Part shown: in pieces, positions 38,035 through 47,839 of the stretch
How positions within the stretch are numbered: the first letter of the stretch is position 1
Layout: each line of letters begins with the position of its first letter
NCBI RefSeq assembly: GCF_001310815.1
Contig: NZ_BAZK01000003.1
Span: 124,001-188,000 of the forward strand
DNA from: Pseudovibrio denitrificans JCM 12308
GTDB lineage: Bacteria > Pseudomonadota > Alphaproteobacteria > Rhizobiales > Stappiaceae
Direction of reading: 5' to 3'
Length of the DNA: 64,000 bases
The notes under the pieces: generated by a model
The model's database searches: none
What the model was told of the DNA's origin: nothing
What the model saw: the letters and a program-made list of their open reading frames with translations, nothing else
Made by a program: the position numbers and the translations under genes

Positions 38035-41000
38035 GTGGCGGCCACCCCAAATATTTTCAGCGTTTCTCCATCCACGCCATTTCTGCAAGCAACTGTGGAA
38101 GCGTTGCTTTCAGGCCAGCTGATTCCGGGTTTTCAGGCGGATGATGATCCGATGGCGCTGGCCGATGTCACCATCTATGTGCCCACACGCCGTGCTGCCA
38201 GAACCCTGCCGGATGTCCTGCGCAAAGCTTTGGGTGCTAAAGCTGCGCTGCTGCCCAAAATCCTGCCGCTGGGCGACGTGGATGAGGAAGAGCACATCCT
38301 GAAAGGCCACGGAGATGGTGAGGCACTGCCGCCTGCCATGTCCACCATGGAACGCAAACTGGCCATGACCCGTCTTGTCTGGGCATGGAAGGGCCAGCTC
38401 CGCCGTCAGATCCTGCAGCTTAAAGAAGATGACCCAGCCCGCGTTCCAGCGTCCTCCGCGGATGCCGCATGGCTCGCAGGCAATCTGCTGACGCTGATGG
38501 ATGAGGTGCAGACAGAAGAAGCCAGCTGGGCAGAACTGGACAGTCTTGTTCCTGAAGATCATGCCGAGTACTGGAAGATCACACTTGAGTTCCTCAAGAT
38601 CGTCACCGATCTATGGCCTGAGCACCTGAAGACCATCGGCATGATGGACCCGAAGGAGCGCCGCTCAGCCCTCATTCGGGCAGAAGCTGCTCGCCTGCGC
38701 ACTACCCGGCCACGTGGTCCGGTGATTGTGGCAGGGGCAACCGGTTCATTCCCGGCCACTGCTGAGCTGATGAAAGCCGTACTCAGCCTTGAAAACGGTG
38801 CACTGGTGCTGCCAGCGCTCGATAGTGGCATGGACGCAGAAAGCTGGGAGGCACTTGGCAGCCCGTCAGAACCACAGCGCGTGCCGGGACACCCGCAATA
38901 CAGCCTCCGCCAGTTGCTCCTGGCGCTGGGCGTAAAGCGCGAAGACGTCACCCAGCTCGGTGCACCGGAAAGCGAAGCTTTGCGCCTGCGCTGCGAGATC
39001 GTCAACGAAGCGCTTCGCCCGGCTGAAACAACGGAAGAGTGGCAGAGCTTCTTCACTTCAGAACTGGCAGAGCACCGAGAAACCGCCTTCGCAGGAACGC
39101 AGCTGATCACAGCGCGCAATGAAGCGGAAGAAGCCCTCTCCATCGCTCTACTGCTGCGTGAAGCGGTGGAAGCAGGCAAAACCACTGCGTTGATCTCACC
39201 AGACAGAACACTGGCGCGCCGTGTCGCTTCAGAACTAACCCGTTGGGGTATCATCGTTGATGACACGGCAGGTCGCCCGCTGGAACAAACACCGCCTATG
39301 GTGCTTGCCATTCTTACGGCAAAGCTTGCTTTGCAGGGTCTCGATCCAGTCAACCTGCTGGCCTTGCTCAAACACCCACTCGCCTTCCTCGGCATGAAGG
39401 CTAAAGAAGTCCGCTCTGCCGCCCGTGCTCTGGAACGCGGCGTACTGCGTGGCCCGCACCCAAGACCGGGCCTGAGCGGCCTGCGTGAAGCCGTGGAAGC
39501 AGCCCACGATCAGGCCATGGAGAAAGCTGATAGACCCGTGGCCCGCTGGCGCAAGCTGGTGGAGGAGGACTGGGACGCCATCAACACCCTGCTGGACCGT
39601 CTGGAGCAAGCCCTTGGCCCACTGGAAGCTCTGCTGCAAAATCCCAATGAAATCCCGGTTGAAGAGCTGATCAAGACCCATGTGGATGCAGTCCTGCTCC
39701 TCGGGGCTGATGAAAACGGCTCTACGGCAGAGCTGTTTGAAAAGGAAAATGGTAAGGCACTGGCCGAAACTCTGACGGCCCTGCTAGAAGCTGATGCCGC
39801 TGGCCTCTGCGTGCCTGCCAATGAATGGCCCGGTGTGTTTGGCGCGCTGATTACCGGTGGAGCTGTCCGCTCCCGCACACCAGCTGATCCACGCATCCAC
39901 CTGCTTGGCCCTATGGAAGCCCGCCTGCAGCGTTACGACCTCGTCGTCCTTGGCGGCCTGAACGAAGGCACATGGCCGCAGCGCACCCGCAACGATCCAT
40001 GGCTCAACCGTCCTATGAAAGGCCAGATCGGCCTCGATCCGCCAGAACGCAAAATCGGCACCTCCGCCCACGATTTCCTCTGGAACCTCGGTGCGCCGGA
40101 AGTGGTGCTTTCTCGTTCTGAGCGTGTCGATGGCTCCCCAACTGTGGCTTCCCGCTGGCTCCAGCGCATCGTGACGCTGGCTGGTCAGAGCGTTGAGCAG
40201 CAGATGCGCGCCAAAGGCAAACGCTACACGGAAATGGCCCACGTGCTGGACCGTTCCGAAACACCAGTGCGCCCAGCCAAGCGCCCGGAACCAAAGCCAC
40301 CAGTGGAAGCTCGTCCGGTACAACTCTCTGTAACAGCCATCGAAAACCTGATCCGCGATCCATACCTCATCTACGCCAGGCACGTGCTCAAGCTGGATGA
40401 AGTGGACCCGATTGGCGGAGAACCGGGAGCTGCCGACAAAGGCAACATCATCCATGATGCGCTGGCCAACTTCCTTGAGGATTGGGATGGCCCGTTTGAT
40501 GAAAAAGCCGTCCGCGCCCTGCTGACCGAGGGAGGCCGCCTGTTTCGCCCGCTGGATGCGTTCCCGGCCATCCGCGCCCTGTGGTGGCCGCGCTTTGAGC
40601 GCATTGCAGAAGAGTTCGTCGCCTATGAAGGCGAAGTCGCGCCAAAAATCTATGACCGCTTTCTGGAAGAGTACGGCAAAGTAGAAATGCCACGCCCGGA
40701 ACGCAACTTCACCCTCACAGGCCGTGCCGACCGCATCGACCAGATGAAAGACAACACCCTACGCGTGGTAGACTACAAAACCGGCCAGCCACCCTCTGCC
40801 AAACAAGTGGAAGCGCTGCTCTCACCGCAGTTGCCGCTGGAAGTCGCCATGATCCGCCGCAAAGGCTTTGAGGATCTACCCCACGACATGCCAATCTCTG
40901 ACATGCTCTATATTCAACTGAAAGGCGGCAGTGATGCCGTGAAGCTGGAAAGCCGCGTGCCAAAGGAAAGCACCGCCGAAGAACTCTCAGAAGAAGCATG

Positions 41001-41157
41001 GAAACGTCTGGAACAGCTGGTCGCCGCCTATGAAAACCCGCGCAAAGGCTACCTCTCCAGAGCGCGTGTGCTGAAGGAGAGGGAATGGGCCGCCTCCTAT
41101 GATCATCTCGCCCGCGTGCAGGAATGGTCCCTCGGAGAAGACGGGGAGGACGCATAA
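38035..41157 (+). CDS. addB: AddB subunit of the AddAB helicase-nuclease
   Basis: Alphaproteobacterial AddB, 1040 residues, half of the double-strand-break resection complex. It has a helicase-like but degenerate N-terminal region (VTIYVPTRRAARTLPDVL) and a C-terminal PD-(D/E)XK nuclease domain: GRADRIDQMKDNTLRVVDYKTGQPP near residues 895-925, where the Asp and the Lys of DYKTG are catalytic. The start is GTG 38035, with AGGAGG 6 to 11 bases upstream. Its TAA overlaps the addA ATG by one base, so synthesis is coupled. Confidence 0.94.
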   Translation: MAATPNIFSVSPSTPFLQATVEALLSGQLIPGFQADDDPMALADVTIYVPTRRAARTLPDVLRKALGAKAALLPKILPLGDVDEEEHILKGHGDGEALPPAMSTMERKLAMTRLVWAWKGQLRRQILQLKEDDPARVPASSADAAWLAGNLLTLMDEVQTEEASWAELDSLVPEDHAEYWKITLEFLKIVTDLWPEHLKTIGMMDPKERRSALIRAEAARLRTTRPRGPVIVAGATGSFPATAELMKAVLSLENGALVLPALDSGMDAESWEALGSPSEPQRVPGHPQYSLRQLLLALGVKREDVTQLGAPESEALRLRCEIVNEALRPAETTEEWQSFFTSELAEHRETAFAGTQLITARNEAEEALSIALLLREAVEAGKTTALISPDRTLARRVASELTRWGIIVDDTAGRPLEQTPPMVLAILTAKLALQGLDPVNLLALLKHPLAFLGMKAKEVRSAARALERGVLRGPHPRPGLSGLREAVEAAHDQAMEKADRPVARWRKLVEEDWDAINTLLDRLEQALGPLEALLQNPNEIPVEELIKTHVDAVLLLGADENGSTAELFEKENGKALAETLTALLEADAAGLCVPANEWPGVFGALITGGAVRSRTPADPRIHLLGPMEARLQRYDLVVLGGLNEGTWPQRTRNDPWLNRPMKGQIGLDPPERKIGTSAHDFLWNLGAPEVVLSRSERVDGSPTVASRWLQRIVTLAGQSVEQQMRAKGKRYTEMAHVLDRSETPVRPAKRPEPKPPVEARPVQLSVTAIENLIRDPYLIYARHVLKLDEVDPIGGEPGAADKGNIIHDALANFLEDWDGPFDEKAVRALLTEGGRLFRPLDAFPAIRALWWPRFERIAEEFVAYEGEVAPKIYDRFLEEYGKVEMPRPERNFTLTGRADRIDQMKDNTLRVVDYKTGQPPSAKQVEALLSPQLPLEVAMIRRKGFEDLPHDMPISDMLYIQLKGGSDAVKLESRVPKESTAEELSEEAWKRLEQLVAAYENPRKGYLSRARVLKEREWAASYDHLARVQEWSLGEDGEDA

Positions 41158-44100
41158 TGGATATCCCAGCAAAAACCCTCGATAGCCAGCAACGCGCCGC
41201 GCATCCTGAAAACTCAGCGTGGGTGAGCGCCAACGCAGGCTCCGGTAAAACCTTCGTGCTCGCCCGACGCGTGGTCCGCTTGCTCCTGTCCGGCACTGAC
41301 CCGTCTCGCATCCTCTGCCTCACTTTCACCAAGGCAGCAGCGGCGGAGATGGCAACCCGCGTATTCGATTCCCTCGCCAAGTGGACACAGCTGAGCGATG
41401 CAGAGCTGGCCGCCGAGATTGAGGACATCGAAGGTCGTCCAACCTCGCCCAAGCAACTGGCAAATGCCCGCCGCCTCTTCGCAAAAGCGCTGGAAACGCC
41501 GGGCGGTCTGAAGATCCAGACCATCCACGCGTTCTGTGAAGCGCTGCTCCACCAGTTCCCGCTGGAAGCCAACGTCGCCGGCCACTTCTCCGTGCTGGAT
41601 GACCGCTTGGCCGAAGAGCTGCTCAACGAAGCCCGCGCTAGCATCCTGCACCGTGCAGAGATTGAGCCTGAGTCAGATATCGGGTCAGCCCTGTCCCAGC
41701 TTATCGAGCTATTACCGGATTCTGGCGTCGAAAAAGCTCTCTCAGAGCTGATCAGCCGCCGTGATGCGTTCTACCGCTGGGTTGCTCCTTACGGCGATCT
41801 GGAGAGCGCCATTTCCGCGCTATACGCTGATTTCTCCGTCATGCCGGAAGATGATATATCTGGCTTTGCATCTGCGTTGCGACGGAATTGTTCTCTCAGT
41901 GATGACGAAGTAAAAGCGTTTGCAGAAGCCTTACGCGTTGGCTCCAAGACAGATCAGGACCGCGCCAATGCTCTGGATCAGGCAATCACACTCAAAAGCG
42001 ACGAAGCCTGGCGCATTGCATGGCTGAAGATCTTCCTCACAGGTACCCTAGGCCCTCGCAAATCCCTCGCCACCAAGAAGGTGCAAACCGCCTTCCCGGA
42101 AGTTGTCGAGCGCTTGTTCGCCGAGCAAATGCGCGTGCTGGAAGCTTTGCAACACCAGAATGCCGTCATAACGGTTTCCGGTACAAAAGCGATCCTCACC
42201 CTCTCAGATGCGGTTTTGCGCTACTACGAGACGGAAAAACTCCGTCGCGGCTACCTCGACTTTGAAGATCTGGTGGTAAAATCTGCGCAGCTCCTGTCTC
42301 GAGCTGAAGCCGCCCAATGGGTGCAGTACAAACTGGATCAGGGCCTCGACCACATTCTCGTGGATGAAGCACAGGACACCAGCCCCCGCCAGTGGGAGGT
42401 GATCCGCGCACTGGCCGAAGAATTCTTCGCTGGTGATGGTGCACGAGAGAAAGTCCGCACCATCTTCGCGGTGGGAGATGAGAAGCAGTCCATCTACTCC
42501 TTCCAGGGTGCCGTCCCGGCTTACTTCGCCGAAATGCGCAAGTTCTTCGCCCGCAGAGCTGAGGAAGCGCAGAAGAACTTCGAGGGTATCGAGCTCAACC
42601 TCTCCTTCCGCTCCACGCCAGATGTGCTGGGCGCAGTTGATAAGGTGTTCGACACGCCGGAAACCTACAAAGGCCTGTCGCAGGACAACGTCGCGCCAGT
42701 TCACGAAGCCATCCGCCACAATGATCCGGGTCGGGTAGAAATCTGGCCTCTGGAAGAAGCCGTTGAAACGCTCGAACCGGATGACTGGACGCAGCCGATT
42801 GACGCCATCGGCACCGGCAACCCAATGCTGCGCCTCGCCACCCGCATTGCTGAGCAGATCAGGGACTGGGATGAGCGCAACATCGCTGGACCGGGAGATG
42901 TTCTCGTCCTCGTCCGCAAGCGTGGTCCGTTTGTGGAAGCACTCAACCGCGAACTCAAACGCTTGGATGTGCCTGCCGCAGGCTCTGACCGCCTTGTCCT
43001 CACAGACCACATCGCCGTCAAAGACCTCGTCGCGCTGGGCCGCTTTATCCTGCTGCCGGAAGATGACCTGTCTCTCGCCTGCGTTCTCAAAAGCCCACTT
43101 TTCGGCCTGCTGGATGACGACCTCTTCGAGATCGCCCACGAAACACCGGGCGTTCTAAGACCGGGCACTCTCTGGCATGAGCTACTGAGAAAATCAGAAA
43201 ACAGCGAGAAGTGGCAAATCGTCCGCAAGCAGCTGGAAACCTGGCGTGACCGCGCCGACTTCGTGCCGCCGTTCGAGTTCTACGCCAAAATCATGGGCAC
43301 AGACGGCTACCGCCAGAAGTTCCGTGAACGTCTCGGCACTGAGGTCGATGATGTGCTTGATGAGTTCCTTTCATTAACGCTCACCTATGAGAAGAGCGGC
43401 ACACCCGGCATGGAAGGCTTCCTCGCTTGGCTGGCGGAAGCGCCAACCGAGATCAAGCGAGAGCTGAACGCCGCCAAAGGCATGGTCCGCATCATGACGG
43501 TCCACGGCTCCAAAGGTCTGGAAGCGCCCTATGTTATCCTCGCTGATGGCTGTAATGCGCCCGTCTCCAGCCTGCATGCGCCGGTGATGGTTGAAAAGCA
43601 GCGGGCAGGGGATACGGAAGCTGCCCCCGCTCTCGTCTGGCTGCCCAATAAAGCACAGCGCACCGCTTGGCATGAGGAAGCGCTGGAGCTACTGGCGGAT
43701 GAGCAGAAAGAAGAATACCGCCGCCTACTCTATGTGGCACTTACCCGCGCAAAAGACCGCCTCGTTGTCTGTGGTTGGTCACCAAAGCGCGGTCCTCATG
43801 ATGAATGCTGGTACACACTCACCCGCAACGGATTGATTGAGGAAGCGCGCGAACAAACAGCTGCCAGTGGTGAAGTATCCGCATGGATCTGGACCAAGGG
43901 CGGCATCGAAAAGCCAGAACCGGTGCTGCCGCAGTCCGAAAAGGCAGAAAGCCAACAACAGGCAGCAATGCCCGAGTGGATTTCCAAAAACGTCAGCGCC
44001 CCCGAACGTATCCGCCGCCTGAAGCCATCTGCTGCGTTTGAGGAGATGGAAGCAAAGGAAAGCATCGAGCAACAAGACCCGAAAGACGCTCTGGAAGCCG

Positions 44101-44627
44101 CCCGCCAACCGGAAGACTGGCCTCTGGTCCGCGGTCGTATCGTCCACCGCTTGCTAGAGTTCCTGCCGGATCTACCGGAAGATCAACGCATAGTCTCTGC
44201 GGAACGGTTCCTCGCCAGTTCTCTGCCGGAGCGCTTTGAGGATAAACGGGAACGCCTGCTGGATGATGTGCTGGGCACGCTGGGCACACCGGAGTTTGCT
44301 GAGCTGTTCAGTGCCAATGGTCGAGCCGAAGTTCCTATTCAGGGCATGCTCACGGGAGAGGATGGCAAACCAGTCGAAATCTTCGGCCTGATTGACCGAC
44401 TGCTGGTCAATGACGAAGAAGTGATCATTCTCGACTTCAAGACAAATGCCTATGTGCCAAGAAGCGTGCAGGACGTCTCCGAAACGTATGTTGCGCAGCT
44501 GGCTGTTTACAGAAAACTGCTTTCTGAGCTTTATCCGGATAAGAGAATAAGAGCACTGCTCCTCTATACGTCAGGTCCCCGGCTGATAGAAATACCAGTG
44601 GAACTGATGAAATCTTTTAAATTCTAG
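41157..44627 (+). CDS. addA: AddA subunit of the AddAB helicase-nuclease
   Basis: UvrD-like 3'-5' helicase plus nuclease, about 1156 residues. Walker A ANAGSGKTFVLARRV is near residue 23, followed by LCLTFTKAAAAEM (motif Ia), ILVDEAQDTSPRQW (motif II), GDEKQSIYSFQGA (motif III), LNLSFRS (motif IV), MTVHGSKGLEAPYVIL (motif V) and YVALTRAKDRLVVCG (motif VI). The C-terminal nuclease has IILDFKTN and YVAQLAVYRKLL. ATG 41157 is used, overlapping the addB stop; the extra 11 codons upstream belong to addB sequence. Confidence 0.95.
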   Translation: MDIPAKTLDSQQRAAHPENSAWVSANAGSGKTFVLARRVVRLLLSGTDPSRILCLTFTKAAAAEMATRVFDSLAKWTQLSDAELAAEIEDIEGRPTSPKQLANARRLFAKALETPGGLKIQTIHAFCEALLHQFPLEANVAGHFSVLDDRLAEELLNEARASILHRAEIEPESDIGSALSQLIELLPDSGVEKALSELISRRDAFYRWVAPYGDLESAISALYADFSVMPEDDISGFASALRRNCSLSDDEVKAFAEALRVGSKTDQDRANALDQAITLKSDEAWRIAWLKIFLTGTLGPRKSLATKKVQTAFPEVVERLFAEQMRVLEALQHQNAVITVSGTKAILTLSDAVLRYYETEKLRRGYLDFEDLVVKSAQLLSRAEAAQWVQYKLDQGLDHILVDEAQDTSPRQWEVIRALAEEFFAGDGAREKVRTIFAVGDEKQSIYSFQGAVPAYFAEMRKFFARRAEEAQKNFEGIELNLSFRSTPDVLGAVDKVFDTPETYKGLSQDNVAPVHEAIRHNDPGRVEIWPLEEAVETLEPDDWTQPIDAIGTGNPMLRLATRIAEQIRDWDERNIAGPGDVLVLVRKRGPFVEALNRELKRLDVPAAGSDRLVLTDHIAVKDLVALGRFILLPEDDLSLACVLKSPLFGLLDDDLFEIAHETPGVLRPGTLWHELLRKSENSEKWQIVRKQLETWRDRADFVPPFEFYAKIMGTDGYRQKFRERLGTEVDDVLDEFLSLTLTYEKSGTPGMEGFLAWLAEAPTEIKRELNAAKGMVRIMTVHGSKGLEAPYVILADGCNAPVSSLHAPVMVEKQRAGDTEAAPALVWLPNKAQRTAWHEEALELLADEQKEEYRRLLYVALTRAKDRLVVCGWSPKRGPHDECWYTLTRNGLIEEAREQTAASGEVSAWIWTKGGIEKPEPVLPQSEKAESQQQAAMPEWISKNVSAPERIRRLKPSAAFEEMEAKESIEQQDPKDALEAARQPEDWPLVRGRIVHRLLEFLPDLPEDQRIVSAERFLASSLPERFEDKRERLLDDVLGTLGTPEFAELFSANGRAEVPIQGMLTGEDGKPVEIFGLIDRLLVNDEEVIILDFKTNAYVPRSVQDVSETYVAQLAVYRKLLSELYPDKRIRALLLYTSGPRLIEIPVELMKSFKF

Positions 44628-44740
44628 CCGAATGTTGAGAATTCGTTCGCTTGACGCTCGGCACTTGCGTTCTTACTTTCAGGACAACAGAGTTTGCTCA
44701 GTTGGGGGCGACTCAAACTGGATTATGAAAAGAGGCAAAA

Positions 44741-45061
44741 ATGGCCACTGTGAATGTTGAAGACGGTAACTTCGAAGCTGAAGTACTCCAGAGCTCTACC
44801 CCTGTTCTCGTAGACTTCTGGGCGACCTGGTGCGGTCCTTGTAAGATGATTGCGCCTTCTCTGGAAGAAATCTCCGAGGAAATGGCTGGTCAGGTTAAGA
44901 TTGCTAAGCTGGACATCGACAGCAACCAGCAGAGCGCAATGAACTACGGCGTTCGTTCAATCCCAACCATGATCCTTTTCAAGGATGGTCAGCCTGCTGC
45001 GACCCTCGTTGGTGCACAGCCAAAGGGCAAAATTGCTGATTGGATCAAGCAGTACTCATAA
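44741..45061 (+). CDS. trxA: thioredoxin
   Basis: 106-residue cytoplasmic thioredoxin with the WCGPC active site (Cys31, Cys34) in [12 protein letters not shown], the conserved cis-Pro in [11 protein letters not shown], and Gly-rich C terminus. An AAAGAGG stretch precedes the ATG. It follows addA after 113 bases that include room for its own promoter. Confidence 0.97.
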   Translation: MATVNVEDGNFEAEVLQSSTPVLVDFWATWCGPCKMIAPSLEEISEEMAGQVKIAKLDIDSNQQSAMNYGVRSIPTMILFKDGQPAATLVGAQPKGKIADWIKQYS

Positions 45062-45110
45062 TTTTGAGGGTATCTGCAACGAAATGCTGAGTAAAATCGG
45101 GCATTCTGAG

Positions 45111-45150
45111 GATCTCCGGTCACGGAAGTGGCCGGAGGTCTTTTGTTTTT
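45111..45150 (+). terminator. Rho-independent terminator after trxA
   Basis: A 13-bp stem with two G-U pairs (GATCTCCGGTCAC / GTGGCCGGAGGTC), a GGAA loop and TTTTGTTTTT. It lies 50 bases after the trxA stop. Confidence 0.92.
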
Positions 45151-45259
45151 GGCAAACAGTGACTAAATAAGGACCGAATAAAGTTTTGGCACGGGCGCCT
45201 GTTGGCAGCCCTGCTTTGCTCTTCGGTGAATAAGAGCAAGTTTGAAAGACGGGATGACG

Positions 45260-45904
45260 ATGAGCGATCAAGACAAAACTCCGCAGGCAGAAGAGCAGAT
45301 GAATCCGGAAGCTGTGGTTGAGGAAGCTGCGAGTGCCAATGGCGCTGAGCAGGCAGAAGCTGCTGTGGAAGTAGATCCAATCGAAGCACTGCAGGCTGAA
45401 AACGCTGCCCTGAAAGACCGCGCTCTGCGCACCATGGCGGAAATGGAAAACCTGCGCCGCCGGACCGAAAAAGAAGTCAAAGACGCAAAAGCATACGCAG
45501 TGGCAAGCTTTGCCCGCGACATGCTGGTTGTAAACGACAACCTTGGCCGTGCAATCGAAGCACTGCCTGATGATGCGCGTGAGAACGACGATAACCTGAA
45601 GGCGCTGGTTGAAGGCGTTGAATTGGTCGAGCGTGAAATGCTCAACCACCTGGAAAAGCACGGCGTGAAGCGCCTGTCTCCAGAAGGTGAAAAGTTCAAC
45701 CCACACTTCCATCAGGCGATGTTTGAAGTGCCGAACACTGAAGTTCCAAACAACACCGTTGTTCAGGTTGTTCAGGCTGGCTACGTCATCGGCGAGCGCG
45801 TCCTGCGCCCTGCAATGGTCGGCGTTTCCAAAGGTGGCCCAAAAGTAGCCCCAGTTGCCGACAAAGCAGCAGAGCCAGGCTCCACAATCGACAAAGAAGC
45901 CTAA
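45260..45904 (+). CDS. grpE: nucleotide exchange factor GrpE
   Basis: Co-chaperone that releases ADP from DnaK. About 214 residues: acidic, Glu/Ala-rich N terminus, long dimerisation coiled coil ([30 protein letters not shown]), then the DnaK-binding beta domain with [14 protein letters not shown] and [26 protein letters not shown] 45260 (MSDQDK) is chosen; in-frame ATG 45254 is also possible. It stands apart from hrcA and dnaK. Confidence 0.95.
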   Translation: MSDQDKTPQAEEQMNPEAVVEEAASANGAEQAEAAVEVDPIEALQAENAALKDRALRTMAEMENLRRRTEKEVKDAKAYAVASFARDMLVVNDNLGRAIEALPDDARENDDNLKALVEGVELVEREMLNHLEKHGVKRLSPEGEKFNPHFHQAMFEVPNTEVPNNTVVQVVQAGYVIGERVLRPAMVGVSKGGPKVAPVADKAAEPGSTIDKEA

Positions 45905-45910
45905 AAAAGA

Positions 45911-45934
45911 AAGCCCTCACACAAATGAGGGCTT
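45911..45934 (-). terminator. minus-strand terminator of the alpha/beta-hydrolase unit
   Basis: A 9-bp stem AAGCCCTCA / TGAGGGCTT with a six-base loop. On the minus strand it is followed by TCTTTTTT, ending the hydrolase transcript just inside the grpE 3' edge. Confidence 0.8.
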
Positions 45935-45954
45935 CTCAAAAGAATTCCAAAACT

Positions 45955-45981
45955 GAGGCCGTTACATGGCCTCCGTTTTTG
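45955..45981 (+). terminator. plus-strand terminator of grpE
   Basis: A 6-bp stem GAGGCC / GGCCTC with a 7-base loop, followed by CGTTTTTG. It lies about 50 bases past the grpE stop, between the convergent genes. Confidence 0.7.
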
Positions 45982-45997
45982 TTGTGTCAGTGACAGC

Positions 45998-46941
45998 TCA
46001 GTTGGCCTGGAAGAAGGTATCAACGCGGTCAATGACCTGATCGACGTACTGGTCAATGTCGTAAAGGTCGAAGTGCTCGGCACCTTCCACCACCATCAGT
46101 TCCTTAGGTTCTGCTGCATTTGGGTAGAACAGATCAGTCAGTGGACCGGTGATAGCTGCATCTGATCCGCGAATGAAGAGCTTTGGCAAGGTCAGCTGGT
46201 CTCCATAAGGGGAGTGGTTCAGGGCCGGGTCGATTGGCAGCTGGAAGGCTGGCAGCATGTTGGAGTAGTTTGGTGCATGCTCCAGCGCGCCGCGGGATGT
46301 CATGTAATAATCAACGGCATCAGCGTAATAACGAGGTGTACCCTCTGGAATCTCACCCGGTTTCATGGCGCCGAGGACGGGATACCGATCCACTTCACCA
46401 GTCTGCAGGTATTTCTCCATCGCCAGATTTGCTCCAAGGATCGCTTGGCCGCGTGTTTCCTCATCCATCATCTGTGCAAAGGCTGTCGCGCAGTCAAAGT
46501 ATGCAGACATGGTGGCGATGGCTTTCAGGCGCTTATCAAGGAAGGCAAGACGGGTGATGTAGCACCGCCCATGCAAAGCCCCATGCCGTAAACCCGGTTT
46601 TCATCAATGCAATCCAGATGACGCAGTACGGTGATGCCGTCTGTCAGCACAGCGATGATGTTCTCAGTGTTCTCGTAATTGCGGATCTCACCTTCACTCT
46701 CACCAAAGCCAATGTGATCCACGGCCAGCAGAGCATAGCCACGGGCGGATACCTTCTCACCATAGACAACGCTGGCCTGCTCCTTCACCTGCGTTGCCGG
46801 ACGGGCAAAGATGATGGCAGGGCAAGGGGCAGTCTCAAAACCCTCTGGCAGGTACAGATCTGCGGCAATCCGGTAGCCCTTTGTTGTGAAGCTGATTGAG
46901 TTCTTGCCGGGCTTGAATGTGCTCTGGTCAATCGTGATCAT
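45998..46941 (-). CDS. alpha/beta-hydrolase, YcjY/Xaa-Pro-like family (one-base frameshift)
   Basis: 314 residues once one base is restored. The N-terminal half reads TKGYRIAADLYLPEGFE, CPAIIFARPAT and GYALLAVDHIGFGESEGE. The nucleophile-elbow frame breaks at about 46563 (GGTGCTACA where GGTGGCTACA is expected) after GMGLCMGG and resumes as YITRLAFLDKRLKAIATMSAYFDC. The elbow GLCMGG would place Cys where Ser is usual (G-x-C-x-G), as in dienelactone-hydrolase-like proteins. The C-terminal His is in VEGAEHFDLYD. Divergent from a TetR-type gene with two matching operators, so it is a repressor-controlled enzyme. Confidence 0.8.
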
Positions 46942-46998
46942 CTGGTCTCTCCATTCTAACGTGGTTCATGACGATCTGTCGGGACGTACTTGGTTTTA

Positions 46999-47014
46999 GT
47001 AAGCAGTCGCTTAC
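46999..47014. promoter_or_regulatory. TetR-type operator, site 1
   Basis: GTAAGC-N4-GCTTAC, a perfect 6+6 inverted repeat with a 4-base spacer, in the divergent promoter region. The same arms recur 66 bases away at 47065. A GTAAGC half-site lies between them at about 47030. It sits 58 bases upstream of the hydrolase start. Confidence 0.8.
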
Positions 47015-47064
47015 ATTGTTGACAGAAAAGTAAGCGATGGATTACTTTAGAGTCAAGAATAAAT

Positions 47065-47080
47065 GTAAGCGGTAGCTTAC
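47065..47080. promoter_or_regulatory. TetR-type operator, site 2
   Basis: GTAAGC-N4-GCTTAC, with the palindrome extending one base further on each side (TGTAAGC..GCTTACA). It lies 20 bases upstream of the TetR-family ATG, so it likely overlaps that promoter or leader and mediates autorepression. Confidence 0.82.
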
Positions 47081-47099
47081 AAGTGCCGGAGCAACCTGA

Positions 47100-47753
47100 A
47101 TGTCCCAGAATAAACAACGAGATGCCGCGCAAACCAAAGACCGCATCCTGCAAGCGGCGGGCGCCAAGTTCTCCCAAAAAGGCTATGATAGTGCGGGAAC
47201 GAGAGAGATCGCAGATCTCGCCGAAGCCAACATCGCTTTGGTGACACGTTACTTCGGCTCCAAGGAAAACCTGTTCCGCGAAGCCGTGCTGCCGGGCATG
47301 ACCATGGCGCCGCTGATGATCGGGGATATGGAAAACATCCCCGCCCGCATCGCACACTACATGACCACCAAGAACCTCGATGGTCCGATGACGCTGGACC
47401 CGACGCAGGCGATCCTGCGGTCTATGGGTAACGAGACGGTGGCCCCCATGATCCGCGAGGCTCTGGGCAATAAGGTGGTGGATGAACTCAGCGACAGCAT
47501 CAAAGGTGATGATGCGAAACTCCGCTCGATCCTTGTCATCGCCTTCCTGTTTGGCCTTGATGCCATGATGCGCGTGATGCATCTCTCTCCCGAAGAGAAG
47601 GACGAAAAGCAGGCCATGGAGAAGCTGATCAAGGAGACGCTGGAAGGCCTGATGCTGCCGGAAGCTCTGCAAGAAACGCAGGCTGATCTGAGGTTCTTGT
47701 CACTGTCCCCAAAACCTTCACAGGATCTTGGGCTATTTAAATCCAACAAATGA
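47100..47753 (+). CDS. TetR-family transcriptional regulator
   Basis: 217 residues. The N-terminal helix-turn-helix is typical: TKDRILQAAGAKFSQKGYDSAGTREIADLAEANIALVTRYFGSKENLFREAVL (HTH about residues 28-52). The C-terminal ligand-binding domain is variable (EKQAMEKLIKETLEGLMLPEALQ) and gives no ligand. It is divergent from the alpha/beta-hydrolase and faces two GTAAGC-N4-GCTTAC operators, so it should repress both genes. Confidence 0.9.
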   Translation: MSQNKQRDAAQTKDRILQAAGAKFSQKGYDSAGTREIADLAEANIALVTRYFGSKENLFREAVLPGMTMAPLMIGDMENIPARIAHYMTTKNLDGPMTLDPTQAILRSMGNETVAPMIREALGNKVVDELSDSIKGDDAKLRSILVIAFLFGLDAMMRVMHLSPEEKDEKQAMEKLIKETLEGLMLPEALQETQADLRFLSLSPKPSQDLGLFKSNK

Positions 47754-47839
47754 AGTAGTGTAGTTCTCCGGTTGCTTTTTTAAGATGGCTGACTAAAACC
47801 ACCAATCTTGAAACCAACGAATTTGCGGGCATGACGTAG

